Source: Burkholderia sp.
GTDB lineage: Bacteria > Pseudomonadota > Gammaproteobacteria > Burkholderiales > Burkholderiaceae
Assembly: GCA_030151225.1 (NCBI GenBank)
Contig: JASLEG010000148.1
Location: 1-23,675, forward strand
DNA: 23,675 nt
Direction of reading: 5' to 3'
Each line of letters begins with the position of its first letter. Position 1 is the stretch's first letter. Below the pieces are notes generated by a model that worked only from the letters and a program-made list of their open reading frames with translations, did not search any database and was not told the origin of the DNA. A program made the position numbers and the translations under genes. Below are positions 23,361-23,675 of the stretch, piece by piece.

Positions 23361-23675
23361 TTACGGGTTGATGCGCGTGACCTTCGTGCCGTTGACCGAC
23401 AGATCGCCCATCAGGCCGGCGTTGGTCAGCACGATCGCCTCGATCGGCGATTGCACCGTGTTCGAGTCGACCGCGCCGTTCGCGCCAATCTTCACGACGG
23501 CGACCGAAGCGTCGGCACCGGCCGACCAGCCGTCCGTCTTGCGGAACTTGTCGAGTGCGTCCTGCGTCATGAACAGGAAGATGACGGCCTTGGACTGCGC
23601 ACCGGCCTGCAGGCCGACCGACAGCGAGGAGGTGTTGTAGTAGCCGACCGTGCTGCCGCCGACGCGCAGCGAGCC
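23361..23675 (-). CDS. YSC84/SYLF-domain lipid-binding protein, 5' end outside window
   Basis: The C-terminal 104 residues are visible. The frame is open to the right edge, so the gene is truncated by the window and is not broken. The segments VGYYNTSSLSVGLQAGAQSK, AVIFLFMTQDALDKF, WSAGADASVAVVKIGANG and the closing PIEAIVLTNAGLMGDLSVNG are characteristic of the YSC84 (SYLF, Las17-binding) domain. Bacterial members are exported, often lipid-modified proteins that bind phospholipids. The N-terminus with any signal or lipobox is not in view. An internal ATG at 23570 is not the start because homology continues upstream. Confidence 0.9.
   Translation of the reverse strand, partial: GSLRVGGSTVGYYNTSSLSVGLQAGAQSKAVIFLFMTQDALDKFRKTDGWSAGADASVAVVKIGANGAVDSNTVQSPIEAIVLTNAGLMGDLSVNGTKVTRINP

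Noticed and set aside
1..23675. CRISPR arrays, tRNA or rRNA genes, insertion sequences
   Set aside because: I looked for spaced direct repeats, tRNA-like cloverleaf ends, transposase motifs and flanking inverted repeats and saw none.

Overview
The window looks like a piece of a Burkholderia-type betaproteobacterial genome. This is inferred from the very high GC, dense GC-ending codons, and familiar gene types: a ZnuD-like receptor, a Tle5 phospholipase with a Sel1-repeat lipoprotein, and a YSC84 protein. Nothing here fixes the species. Most coding sequence is uniformly GC-rich. The exception is about 15.08-18.6 kb, which is visibly AT-richer and carries a probable type VI secretion effector/immunity pair.

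Left part (1-6.7 kb): a small CsbD-like stress protein with its terminator, then a minus-strand series. In transcription order this is a TonB-dependent outer-membrane receptor, a 20-residue mini-ORF with a strong Shine-Dalgarno and its own near-consensus promoter, an ABC exporter (membrane and ATPase domains fused), and a CPBP-family membrane protease. The mini-ORF/exporter/protease unit does not match any system I can name. The receptor has a Zur-like zinc-repressor box upstream. A DyP-type peroxidase is divergent from it.

Middle (7.6-15.0 kb): an OsmC-like protein and a LysR-type regulator on the minus strand. Divergent from the regulator is a tightly coupled six-gene operon: acyl-CoA dehydrogenase, APH-fold kinase, histidine-phosphatase-fold protein, two short-chain dehydrogenases and a medium-chain NADPH reductase. 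The dehydrogenase plus kinase pair resembles the two halves of ACAD10/11 and bacterial Lva-type systems. The operon therefore probably catabolises 4-hydroxyacyl-CoA or a related hydroxylated or unsaturated acyl substrate.

Right part (15.0-23.7 kb): the effector/immunity island; a newly predicted minus-strand small RNA with promoter, two stem-loops (one with a C-rich loop) and a U8 terminator; a ZnuD-like zinc receptor behind a promoter covered by one Zur-like box, with a second box closer to the gene; a small secreted four-cysteine protein of unknown function; an AI-2E-family transporter; and a YSC84-type protein cut by the window edge.

Two themes connect distant parts. Zur-like boxes sharing an identical 11-mer precede both TonB receptors, suggesting one zinc-starvation regulon. 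The small, normally unannotated elements (20-aa ORF at 3820-3882 and sRNA at about 18647-18767) are the most likely undescribed biology. All functional statements rest on reading motifs by eye; no database search was possible.
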